A DNA stretch of 9,607 nucleotides. Source: CAYLLD01 sp964425135 (GTDB lineage Bacteria > Pseudomonadota > Alphaproteobacteria > Rhodobacterales > Rhodobacteraceae). Each line of letters begins with the position of its first letter. Positions within the stretch are counted from its first letter, which is position 1. The notes below the pieces were generated by a model. It saw only the letters and a program-made list of their open reading frames with translations, had not been told where the DNA came from and searched no databases. Positions 1-6,725 of the stretch are shown piece by piece. The translations under genes and the position numbers were made by a program. Where the stretch lies: the NCBI GenBank assembly GCA_964425135.1, contig CAYRKW010000090.1, positions 1 through 9,607 on the forward strand. The letters are read 5' to 3'.

Positions 1-54
1 CTACGCTTCACCTTCCTCACGCGTAACGGCGGCATCGACATTCGCGGCTGCTAG
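1..54 (+). CDS. C-terminal end of an unidentified protein (partial gene)
   Basis: Frame 1 is open from the window edge to a TAG at 52-54 and encodes 17 residues ending GGIDIRGC. Third codon positions are almost all C or G (14 of 17), matching the coding bias of the other genes, which supports a real reading frame entering from outside the window. The gene would converge on the RND pump gene, with 25 nt between the two stop codons. The tail is too short to assign to a family, and I do not recognise it. It could also be non-coding sequence open by chance. Confidence 0.4.
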   Translation, partial: LRFTFLTRNGGIDIRGC

Positions 55-82
55 AGCCCCAGGTTTTCGGTTGCAGGCTCTA
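52..82. terminator. Inverted repeat joining two convergent stop codons
   Basis: The 7-base arms TAGAGCC (52-58) and GGCTCTA (76-82) are perfect reverse complements separated by 17 bases. The left arm begins with the plus-strand TAG stop and the right arm, read on the minus strand, begins with the TAG stop of the pump gene. A shared bidirectional transcription end is plausible for convergent genes. The loop is long and no clear T-tract follows on either side, so this would be a weak intrinsic terminator at best. Confidence 0.3.
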
Positions 83-3000
83 ACTCGCGCGTTGACGTTG
101 GCCCAGGAACTGCGCTGACAGGATTAACCCGACAATCATCACCACAAGAAGCCCGGCAATCAGCGCGACCCATGTTGCGGCAAGCGGCGGCATGTCGGCC
201 ACGCTCTGCACGGCCCGCGCCAAAGCGCCCGGCGCACCGCCGTTCATCACCCATGAACCCACAGTCGCCGCAACAACACCCAGCGAGGCGGCAGAGCATC
301 CCAGTACAATCGCCCGATGCGCATAGCCCAGGCCATGCCCGAATGAGGCCCGGCGATACGCGCGCAAGAGCCGCCCAACATCCTGTTGAACCACCACCAA
401 CGCCGGAACGATCAAGAGCACGATGAACATGCCCACCCCGAGCCCATAGGACAGCGTGATCACAGTCGGCTTGAGGAACTGCGCCTGTTGCGAGGTCTCA
501 TAGAGAAGCGGCGTCAACCCCAGCACCGTGGTCAATGTCGTCAGCACAACCGCCCGCAAGCGATCAGCTGTCGCATCAATCACCGCCGGAACAATCCCGC
601 GCGATTTTGCGTATTCATCGATCGTGGAGACCAGAACGATCGAATCGTTGATGATAATCCCGGTCATTCCGATCAGCCCGACAACCGTGAACATCGAGAG
701 CGGAATATCCCAAACGTAGTGCCCCCAAATCGTGCCGATCAACCCAAACGGAATGATCGCCATGACAACCAAAGGCCGCGCCCAGCTTGCGAATATCCAC
801 GACAGCACGAGATAAATGCCCAAAAGGCACAGCAAGAACGCAAACATCGCATCGGACAGAAATTCGTTTTCCTGCTCGGCCAGCCCGCCCAGTTGGAACT
901 GTACGCCAAAATCGCTCGCGATCTGTGGCAGGATTTCAAACCTCAGCGCATCGGTGATCTCGCTCGCGCGCACCGGATCATCCTGCGCAATATCGCCAGT
1001 GACATTGATCCGTTGCAGCCCGTCTTCGCGGATCACTTGACTAAAGCCCAACGTCTCATCAACCGTGACAATATCCGACAGGATCACATAAGCGCCGCCG
1101 GCGGTCCGAAGCCGTGTCTGTTCCAGAAAATCAGCCGTCAACTCGCCTTCAGGCAGCCCAACCTTGATCGTGCCCGTGCGCGCACCCACGGGGAATTCAG
1201 CCGCATCAATCCCATTCAGGCGCTGATACAGCTCGCGCCCGATCCCATCGATGCTAAAGCCAAGCTGCTTGCCCTGCGGCGTCAGCTCCAGAACCAGCTC
1301 CGCCTTGTCAAATGGCAGATCATCCTCAACGCCCGTAACCTCTCCAAACTGCTCAAGATCGGTTTTGAGCCGCTCGGACGCATCTTTGAGCGTCTGCGCA
1401 TCCGCGCCAAAGAACGACACATCCATCGTATCGCCGCCCGGCCCCGACGCCCAGCTGCGGAAGCTCAGCGTCTCCAGCAGGGGATGTTTGCGCACCTCAT
1501 CCTGAAGCGTTCCCAAAAAGACCGCCGACGAATAGGGCCGCAAATCCGCATCGATCAACTCAATAGAGATCGAGCCGAGCAAATCCGCGTCCTTGGTCGC
1601 TTGTCCCGCCAAGGGGCGCCCCGAAGTGCCGCCAAGCTGAACCATCGAGAAGACCACCGGGTTATCCCCATGCTCAGCCTCCAGATCGCTCGCGACTTTC
1701 TCGGTCGCGCGCTGCATCTCGGTGAGCATCTGCCGCGTGTCTTCGCGGCTCGCCCCATGCAGCATCGCAATATTCCCGGTGATCGAACCACGTTCAGGCG
1801 CATTGAAGAACCGCCAACTGACATCACCCGAGAAGAACATCCCCAGCACAAGTGACAGCATCGCAATCGCCCCTGCGATCACCGGATACCGCAGCGCGAT
1901 GACCCAGCTGATGAGCGGTTTGAATAGCCCCTCACGCACCCACCTGAAGCCGCGATTGAACTGACGTGATGGCCAGTCGTACCACGCATCCTTGCTGGTC
2001 GCGGTCAACGCGCGCGACATGTGGTGCGGCAGGATCAGGAACACCTCAATCAGCGAAGCGGCCAGCACCACCGCCACGGTGAACGGAATATCCGCAATGA
2101 GTGAACCAAACCGCCCTTCGATCAGCGCCAGACCGGAAAATGCAATAATCGTGGTCAGCGTGGCCGAAAACACCGGCGAGGCCATGCGCGTCGCTGCATT
2201 CTCGGCGGCGTTAATCGGATTTTCCCCGAGGTTTCGATGCCTGAAATCCGCGTGTTCACCCACCACAATGGCGTCGTCAACAACGATCCCCAGGCAGATA
2301 ATCAGCCCGAAAAGCGATATGATATTCAGCGTCAACCCGGCCATATACATGAACGCCAGAGCTGTAATCATCGCCACCGGAATGCCGGCGGCAACCCAAA
2401 ACGCTGTGCGCACATTGAGGAACAGGAACAAAAGCCCGATCACCAGCACCAGTCCCATCGCGCCGTTTGTGAGCAGAATATTCAAACGGTCCGTAATGGC
2501 CTGCGCGCGGGTGCGGATCAGCTCGACCGTCACCCCTTGCGGCAACTCCAGCTCCATCGCATCCGCAACCTGCTGCACGATTGCCTGCATCTCCACCGAG
2601 TCGCCCAGATCGGCGCGATCCACGCGGATGCTGACGGCAGGATTATCGCCCTTGAAAAAGGCCACTTCCCCGTCAACCGCATCGACACTGACCGTGCCTA
2701 GATCGGCGACCCGCAACTTGGAGCCATCGTCGTTCGAGCGCACGACAATATCGCCGATATCCTCCGCATCGCGCTTCGCAACGCCTGTGCGCACCCGCGC
2801 CGTGCCGCCCGCTACATCGCCCGCCGGATCCGCCTGCGCCTCTTGCGCTATGACGTCCGAAACCTCTTGCAAGGACACATCGTTTTTGACCAGTTGCCGC
2901 TGCGGAATTTCGACCCGCACAACCGGATCAGCGACACCGCGAATGGTGGTCCGTGTCACCCCCTCCCGGAACAGACGTAGGCTCAACTCATCCGCATATC

Positions 3001-3487
3001 GCGCCAATTGCTCCGGCGCCACCGGTCCTGAGATAACAACATCCGTCACCCGATCCCGCCACGCCCCGCGCCGCACAACCGGATCCTCCACATTCTCCGG
3101 CAGATTGGTCACCGCATCCACGGCCTGCTTCACATCATCTGCCGCCCGTGCCATGTCCCAGCCCGGCTCAAACTCCAGCGAAATCCGCGCCGACCCTTCG
3201 GTCGCAACCGAGGTGGAGCTTGTCACACCCTCCACCGACAAAACCGCAGGCTCCAGAACGCCAACAATCGAGCCGTCAATATCCTCCGGCCCCGCTCCGT
3301 CCCAACGCACACTGACACTAACGCTATCAATCACCACATCGGGGAAAAACTGCGAGCGCAGCTGCGTAGCCGCCAGCAATCCCGCAATGATCCCTACCGC
3401 CATCAACAGGTTCGCAATCGTATGGTGGCGCGTGAAATACGACAGGATGCTGCTAGATTTCCCGGCCAGACGCGGCGGCAGTCCCAT
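80..3487 (-). CDS. RND-family efflux pump, inner-membrane permease (AcrB-like)
   Basis: This 1135-residue protein belongs to the AcrB/HAE-type RND superfamily: proton-driven trimers that export drugs, lipids or other compounds from periplasm and membrane to an outer-membrane channel. The first helix lies at about 22-42 and leads into an FFPD segment. A large periplasmic domain, a cluster of helices at about 338-550, a second periplasmic domain and a second cluster at about 876-1034 follow, as in AcrB. TM4 carries the proton-relay pair Asp404-Asp405 in GIVVDDAIVVGEH. At the TM10 position where AcrB has Lys-Asn, this protein has Asn947-Asp948 (GIIINDS). Family members are usually about 1020-1050 residues; here a tail from about 1035 holds two further hydrophobic segments (about 1059-1080 and 1102-1127). 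The ATG has GGGGAG 7 nt upstream, inside the end of the MFP gene, whose stop lies 3 nt before the start. Substrate cannot be told from sequence. Confidence 0.95.
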   Translation of the reverse strand: MGLPPRLAGKSSSILSYFTRHHTIANLLMAVGIIAGLLAATQLRSQFFPDVVIDSVSVSVRWDGAGPEDIDGSIVGVLEPAVLSVEGVTSSTSVATEGSARISLEFEPGWDMARAADDVKQAVDAVTNLPENVEDPVVRRGAWRDRVTDVVISGPVAPEQLARYADELSLRLFREGVTRTTIRGVADPVVRVEIPQRQLVKNDVSLQEVSDVIAQEAQADPAGDVAGGTARVRTGVAKRDAEDIGDIVVRSNDDGSKLRVADLGTVSVDAVDGEVAFFKGDNPAVSIRVDRADLGDSVEMQAIVQQVADAMELELPQGVTVELIRTRAQAITDRLNILLTNGAMGLVLVIGLLFLFLNVRTAFWVAAGIPVAMITALAFMYMAGLTLNIISLFGLIICLGIVVDDAIVVGEHADFRHRNLGENPINAAENAATRMASPVFSATLTTIIAFSGLALIEGRFGSLIADIPFTVAVVLAASLIEVFLILPHHMSRALTATSKDAWYDWPSRQFNRGFRWVREGLFKPLISWVIALRYPVIAGAIAMLSLVLGMFFSGDVSWRFFNAPERGSITGNIAMLHGASREDTRQMLTEMQRATEKVASDLEAEHGDNPVVFSMVQLGGTSGRPLAGQATKDADLLGSISIELIDADLRPYSSAVFLGTLQDEVRKHPLLETLSFRSWASGPGGDTMDVSFFGADAQTLKDASERLKTDLEQFGEVTGVEDDLPFDKAELVLELTPQGKQLGFSIDGIGRELYQRLNGIDAAEFPVGARTGTIKVGLPEGELTADFLEQTRLRTAGGAYVILSDIVTVDETLGFSQVIREDGLQRINVTGDIAQDDPVRASEITDALRFEILPQIASDFGVQFQLGGLAEQENEFLSDAMFAFLLCLLGIYLVLSWIFASWARPLVVMAIIPFGLIGTIWGHYVWDIPLSMFTVVGLIGMTGIIINDSIVLVSTIDEYAKSRGIVPAVIDATADRLRAVVLTTLTTVLGLTPLLYETSQQAQFLKPTVITLSYGLGVGMFIVLLIVPALVVVQQDVGRLLRAYRRASFGHGLGYAHRAIVLGCSAASLGVVAATVGSWVMNGGAPGALARAVQSVADMPPLAATWVALIAGLLVVMIVGLILSAQFLGQRQRAS

Positions 3488-3490
3488 GAC

Positions 3491-5146
3491 CTAGCTCCCC
3501 ATACGCTGTTCGATGCGCTCAATCATATCCGCCGGCGCCTCGCCCGAGCGCAGCGCGCTCAAAATACGGTCCTTGATTTCGGCAGGCATCCGGTCATTGC
3601 TCTCAACAAAAGCGATCAACTTGGCCTGCCGATCCGCATCGAGCTTCACTAGCGCCGTTTCGGTCTCGCCTTCACCCTCGCCGCTCTGATCGCCGCCGCC
3701 CATACGGGCACGCAAACGCTCAACCGTTTCAGCCGGAACCTTCTCTTTGTTCAGATTTGCAATGATCCGCGCCTTGGCATCCTTGGGGATATAGGCATTC
3801 CCCTCAATCGCTGTGATAAACTTCTGGCGCTCCTCATCGCTGATCTCAACGAAGCGCTTTTCCTCAAGCTGCGCACCAGAGCGGACCGGTTTGACCTTCA
3901 CGCCCGCACCGATTTGCGGTGTGCGGCGCGTGACATATTCCGCCCCGTCCGGTACAGACCCGATAATCAGATTATCCCCCTGACGCCGCAGGATTTGCGC
4001 CTGATGCGCCACCAGACGGTCCTCGCCTTCCAGCAGCAAAATCTCTCCGTCCGAAGTTAGCGCCGAGGACGGCACCAGCGCCACGTTGTCAAGCGCACGC
4101 TCTTCAATCTCCACGCGCATGAAATCGCCCTGCCGCAGCAAAACACCTTCAGCCGCACCAATCCGCGCATAAACGATCCGGCCCGTCTGCCCGTCGCCCA
4201 CTTGCGCACCGGCTCTATCTACCTTGGCCGAAACAACAATCGGCGCATCCTCCAGATCTAGCGTCGCAATCACATCCACCGCATCAATCGCGCCGTTTTC
4301 ATCAATCAACCGTGCAAACTGGGCATTTGAGACACGAAACGCGATCTCCAGCGCGCTTGGATCAATCATTGTGCCAAGCTGCTCATTGTTCGACACCAGC
4401 CGCCCGACAATCGCATCCACGCCGCTGACGATCCCGTCAAAGGGCGCGCGGGCGACCGTATCTTCGAGCCGCCGCTCCGCCTCCGATTGCGCGATTTGCT
4501 GGCGTTGCAGCCCAATCTCCGCCCGTAAGATCCGCGCTTGCGCCTGTGCCAAAGACTGCTTGCGCGCCAATTCTGTCTGGATCGCTGACGAAAGCGACAG
4601 GCTCGCCTGCTCCACCGCCGCGTCCGAGCCGACCCCGCGAGATTTGAGATCATTTTGCCGCGTCAAAGCCTGTTCACGCAGCGTCTTTTGCGTGATCGCC
4701 GCATCCAGATCGCCTTGCGCGAGCTCCAGCGCCGCGCGCGCCTCAATCAACTCCGCCTCAGCCTCTTTCACTTGGCTTTTCGCAAGAACCAGATTGGATT
4801 TCGCATCCTCAGGATCAATCCGATAAATCACCTCGCCTATGGCAATCCGCCCGCCATCGCGGAACTGATCCGACAATTCGACCACAACGCCAGAGGCCGC
4901 TGCACGCAGTTCAAGCTCGCGCCAGCTGCGCACCTCGCCAAAAGTCGTGATCGTCGGAACCGTCGTGGTCAGTTGGAGCGTTTCGACATTAACCGTGAAC
5001 TCACGCTCCTGCGCCGGTCGCTGCCGGTCGCCGCGCGCCTCGCGCTCCTGCATCGAAGTCATCATCCGCCCTGCGGCAAATCCAAGCAGCGAGAGCGTCA
5101 GGGCTATTATGAAAATCCCCGACAATGATCGCATCATAAAACGCAT
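3491..5146 (-). CDS. RND efflux periplasmic adaptor (HlyD/AcrA-type membrane fusion protein)
   Basis: This adaptor would link the RND pump encoded just downstream to an outer-membrane channel. A single hydrophobic segment at about 9-26 anchors it, with no lipobox cysteine visible. Then come the first half of the lipoyl/barrel-sandwich domain (about 78-111), a long helical hairpin rich in Ala, Glu and Gln (about 116-228), the second lipoyl half with ARAPFDGIVS (about 232-241), a beta-barrel and a membrane-proximal domain to about 423. At 551 residues it is longer than typical adaptors (roughly 350-400). The surplus is a C-terminal pair of related 52-residue units (433-484 and 500-551) joined by a Gly/Glu-rich linker. 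I chose ATG at 5146 because AGG sits 6 nt before it; a TTG at 5152 in the same frame would add two residues. The TolC-like partner is not in the window and is presumably encoded elsewhere. Confidence 0.92.
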   Translation of the reverse strand: MRFMMRSLSGIFIIALTLSLLGFAAGRMMTSMQEREARGDRQRPAQEREFTVNVETLQLTTTVPTITTFGEVRSWRELELRAAASGVVVELSDQFRDGGRIAIGEVIYRIDPEDAKSNLVLAKSQVKEAEAELIEARAALELAQGDLDAAITQKTLREQALTRQNDLKSRGVGSDAAVEQASLSLSSAIQTELARKQSLAQAQARILRAEIGLQRQQIAQSEAERRLEDTVARAPFDGIVSGVDAIVGRLVSNNEQLGTMIDPSALEIAFRVSNAQFARLIDENGAIDAVDVIATLDLEDAPIVVSAKVDRAGAQVGDGQTGRIVYARIGAAEGVLLRQGDFMRVEIEERALDNVALVPSSALTSDGEILLLEGEDRLVAHQAQILRRQGDNLIIGSVPDGAEYVTRRTPQIGAGVKVKPVRSGAQLEEKRFVEISDEERQKFITAIEGNAYIPKDAKARIIANLNKEKVPAETVERLRARMGGGDQSGEGEGETETALVKLDADRQAKLIAFVESNDRMPAEIKDRILSALRSGEAPADMIERIEQRMGS

Positions 5147-5172
5147 AACCAACCTATCCCAGCGTGTGAAAC

Positions 5173-5185
5173 GACACCTAGTGTC
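5173..5185. promoter_or_regulatory. Possible operator of the efflux operon
   Basis: GACAC-CTA-GTGTC is a perfect inverted repeat with 5-base arms and a 3-base centre. It lies 26 bases before the MFP start codon and just downstream of the putative -10 element, about where transcription should begin. Repressors of RND pumps (TetR, MarR and similar families) commonly bind such sites, but no regulator gene is present here. The match is short and could be chance; assignment is by position only. Confidence 0.3.
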
Positions 5186-5191
5186 CTTGGA

Positions 5192-5219
5192 AAACTAGAC
5201 CGTTGGCAGAGTTTGTCCA
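5192..5219 (-). promoter_or_regulatory. Putative promoter of the efflux operon
   Basis: Read on the minus strand, TGGACA (5219-5214; five of six matches to TTGACA) is followed after 16 bases by TAGTTT (5197-5192; a poor match to TATAAT). Predicted transcription would start around 5184-5186, giving a leader of about 40 bases before the MFP. The moaB-to-MFP gap of about 116 bases also suggests that the pump operon has its own promoter rather than relying on read-through. Confidence 0.3.
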
Positions 5220-5227
5220 AATCTCTT

Positions 5228-5245
5228 CTGCTATTAACGTAGCAG
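5228..5245 (-). terminator. Hairpin after moaB, possible weak terminator
   Basis: CTGCTA and TAGCAG form a perfect 6-bp stem with a 6-base loop, starting 18 bases past the moaB stop codon on the minus strand. It sits between moaB and the efflux promoter region, where a terminator would separate the two units. There is no run of T after the stem on this strand, so intrinsic termination would be inefficient. It could instead be a protein-binding palindrome. Confidence 0.3.
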
Positions 5246-5262
5246 CGCAGCGCTTCCGTCGC

Positions 5263-5805
5263 TCACTTGCGCTTCAAATGCTCATCTAAACGCGGCATAA
5301 TCTCAACGAAATTGCAGGGCAGATGGCGGTAATCGAGTTGCTTTTGCAAGATCCCGTCCCAACCATCCTTGCACGCCCCCGGACTGCCCGGCAGCGCAAA
5401 AAGATACGTCCCGTTTGCCACTCCACCACAGGCCCGCGATTGCACCGCCGATGTTCCGATTTTCTCGTAGGACACTGCGGTAAAAACGGCCCCAAACGCA
5501 TCAATCTCTTTCTCGTATACATCGCGATGCGCCTCGACCGTGACGTCGCGACCCGTCAGTCCGGTGCCACCGGTGGAGATCACCACATCGACATCCGCAT
5601 CCGCACACCACGCGCGCAGCGCATCGGCAATGTCGCCCCGTTCATCCGCGACAATCTTGCGATCTGCCAATACGTGCCCCGCCGCCTCCAGCCGCGAAAC
5701 CAAAACATCGCCCGATTTGTCATCCTCCAGCGCGCGCGTGTCCGACACGGTCAGCACCGCGATGCGCACAGGCAAAAACGGGCGGCTTTCATCAATCCGG
5801 CTCAT
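5263..5805 (-). CDS. moaB: Molybdenum cofactor biosynthesis protein MoaB (MogA/MoaB fold)
   Basis: The 180-residue product matches the MoaB/MogA family, whose active members adenylylate molybdopterin ahead of molybdate insertion; it is cytoplasmic. Visible are RIAVLTVSDTR (14-24), the EDDKSG segment (27-32), the molybdopterin-binding loop STGGTGLTGRDVT (77-89), IGTSAVQSRACGGVANGT (116-133), the PGSPGAC loop (139-145) and QLDYRHLPCNF near the end. The layout and tail resemble E. coli MoaB, including its length of about 170. E. coli MoaB is thought to be dispensable; this protein keeps an Asp in the TGRDVT loop as in MogA, so it may be catalytically competent. I place the start at 5805 rather than an in-frame upstream ATG at 5850, because 5805 gives an ATGA overlap with the glycosylase stop and the family's normal N-terminus. 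Its own ribosome-binding site is weak, suggesting translational coupling. Confidence 0.92.
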   Translation of the reverse strand: MSRIDESRPFLPVRIAVLTVSDTRALEDDKSGDVLVSRLEAAGHVLADRKIVADERGDIADALRAWCADADVDVVISTGGTGLTGRDVTVEAHRDVYEKEIDAFGAVFTAVSYEKIGTSAVQSRACGGVANGTYLFALPGSPGACKDGWDGILQKQLDYRHLPCNFVEIMPRLDEHLKRK

Positions 5806-6584
5806 GCCAGCGCATCCAGTTTTTCGCGAATGGCCCGCAAATCTTCCCAAGCCTCCCGCTTTTGAAGCGGATTGCGCAAGAGCGCTGCGGGATGGAACAT
5901 CGGCATCAGCGGAATGCCGTTATAGTCTGTCCAAGCCCCGCGCATCCGCGTTATCCCTGTTGTTGTATCGAGCACCGTCTTCGTTGCCGCATTGCCCATC
6001 GTCACCAAAAGCTGCGGCGCTTTGAGCGTTATATGACGGTCCAAAAACGGCTGCATCATCGTAATCTCATCGCTCGATGGATCACGGTTTTGCGGCGGAC
6101 GCCATGGCAAGACATTGGTGATGTAGACCGAATCTTGCGCGCCCTCACCACTCCGTGACAAACCGATTGCCGCAAACATCGCATCCAAAAGTTGCCCCGA
6201 CCGCCCCACAAATGGACGCCCTTCCAAATCTTCATCCCGCCCGGGCGCTTCGCCAATGATCATCACCCGAGCTGCACGATTGCCATCGCTAAACACTGTG
6301 TTGCGCGCGCCTTTCTTGAGCGCGCATCCGTCAAACGCGGCAATCGCAGCTGCCAGCGCATCCAGATCACCCGCAGCCGACGCAAGCGCTGCCGAAGCCG
6401 ACCCGATATCCGGGGCCTCATCGGGCGTCTGAGGGACAACCTCCGCCTCAGCCGCAACCGGTTTCGCAACCGCCGGCTTGGTCTCTAACGCATAGCGATT
6501 GACAGGCGCATCCCCCTGGGCCTCATCGGCTCCAAGCTCGATTTGCCACTCAAGAGCCGCCAAATCATTTGCAAAATCGCTCAT
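5802..6584 (-). CDS. Uracil-DNA glycosylase, family-4-like, lacking most Fe-S cysteines
   Basis: The 260-residue product has the hallmarks of the family 4 (UDGa) uracil-DNA glycosylases, which excise uracil from DNA to start base-excision repair. These are the uracil-pocket motif GEAPGRDEDLEG (111-122) with PFVGRSGQLLD (124-134), TNVLPWRPPQNRDP (156-169), and the HPAALLRNP loop (231-239) that corresponds to motif B. Family 4 proteins normally hold a 4Fe-4S cluster with four cysteines. Here only Cys87 is kept; the partners appear as Phe84 (CxxC position), Trp161 (KCRPP position) and Met177. I recall alphaproteobacterial relatives with similar CALK and WRPPGNR motifs, so this is probably a clade trait. 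Residues 1-80 form an Ala/Pro/acidic, probably disordered extension. GAGGGG lies just before the ATG. Only a weak promoter-like pair was seen upstream (TTTAAT, 17 bases, TATGAT at 6643-6615). Confidence 0.93.
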   Translation of the reverse strand: MSDFANDLAALEWQIELGADEAQGDAPVNRYALETKPAVAKPVAAEAEVVPQTPDEAPDIGSASAALASAAGDLDALAAAIAAFDGCALKKGARNTVFSDGNRAARVMIIGEAPGRDEDLEGRPFVGRSGQLLDAMFAAIGLSRSGEGAQDSVYITNVLPWRPPQNRDPSSDEITMMQPFLDRHITLKAPQLLVTMGNAATKTVLDTTTGITRMRGAWTDYNGIPLMPMFHPAALLRNPLQKREAWEDLRAIREKLDALA

Positions 6585-6665
6585 GTACCCCTCAACATGC
6601 GCTGCTAATTTTCAATCATATAGTGTGGTTTCGCCAGATTAAAGCCAAAGTCTTTATGTGAATGC

Positions 6666-6693
6666 TTGTGATGAGAGTTAACACTGCTATAAC
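6666..6693 (+). promoter_or_regulatory. Putative extended -10 promoter of the pyrB operon
   Basis: TTGTGA (6666-6671) and TATAAC (6688-6693) are separated by 16 bases, and the -10 hexamer is preceded by TG plus one base (6685-6687), the extended -10 pattern. Transcription would start near 6700, leaving a leader of about 26 bases. That is too short for a pyrimidine attenuator, and no terminator hairpin with a T-tract is visible between here and the start codon. The 141-base gap to the divergent glycosylase gene must hold the promoters of both units. Confidence 0.5.
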
Positions 6694-6725
6694 GCCGCAA
6701 ACTTAGGAATGAGACCGCCCGAAAC

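Noticed and set aside
386..1855. Long plus-strand open frame (489 codons) opposite the RND pump gene
   Set aside because: Its product is rich in Arg, His and Gln with no recognisable domain, and it lies fully antisense to a clear RND permease. Strong third-position GC bias creates such shadow frames.
1992..3494. Plus-strand open frame of 500 codons antisense to the first half of the pump gene
   Set aside because: Its product is a low-complexity Ser/Thr/Ala/Arg protein without family motifs. It mirrors the codon bias of the opposite strand.
4224..5198. Several plus-strand open frames opposite the membrane fusion protein
   Set aside because: They lie opposite a well-supported adaptor gene, have unstructured composition, and no promoter or ribosome-binding site marks them.
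5806..5850. Upstream ATG at 5850 adding 15 residues to MoaB
   Set aside because: It would overlap the glycosylase by 49 bases, and the extra residues do not belong to the family. The ATG at 5805 gives an ATGA junction and a normal N-terminus.
6585..6725. Pyrimidine attenuator or riboswitch in front of pyrB
   Set aside because: The putative leader after the promoter is only about 26 bases, with no competing hairpins or T-tract.
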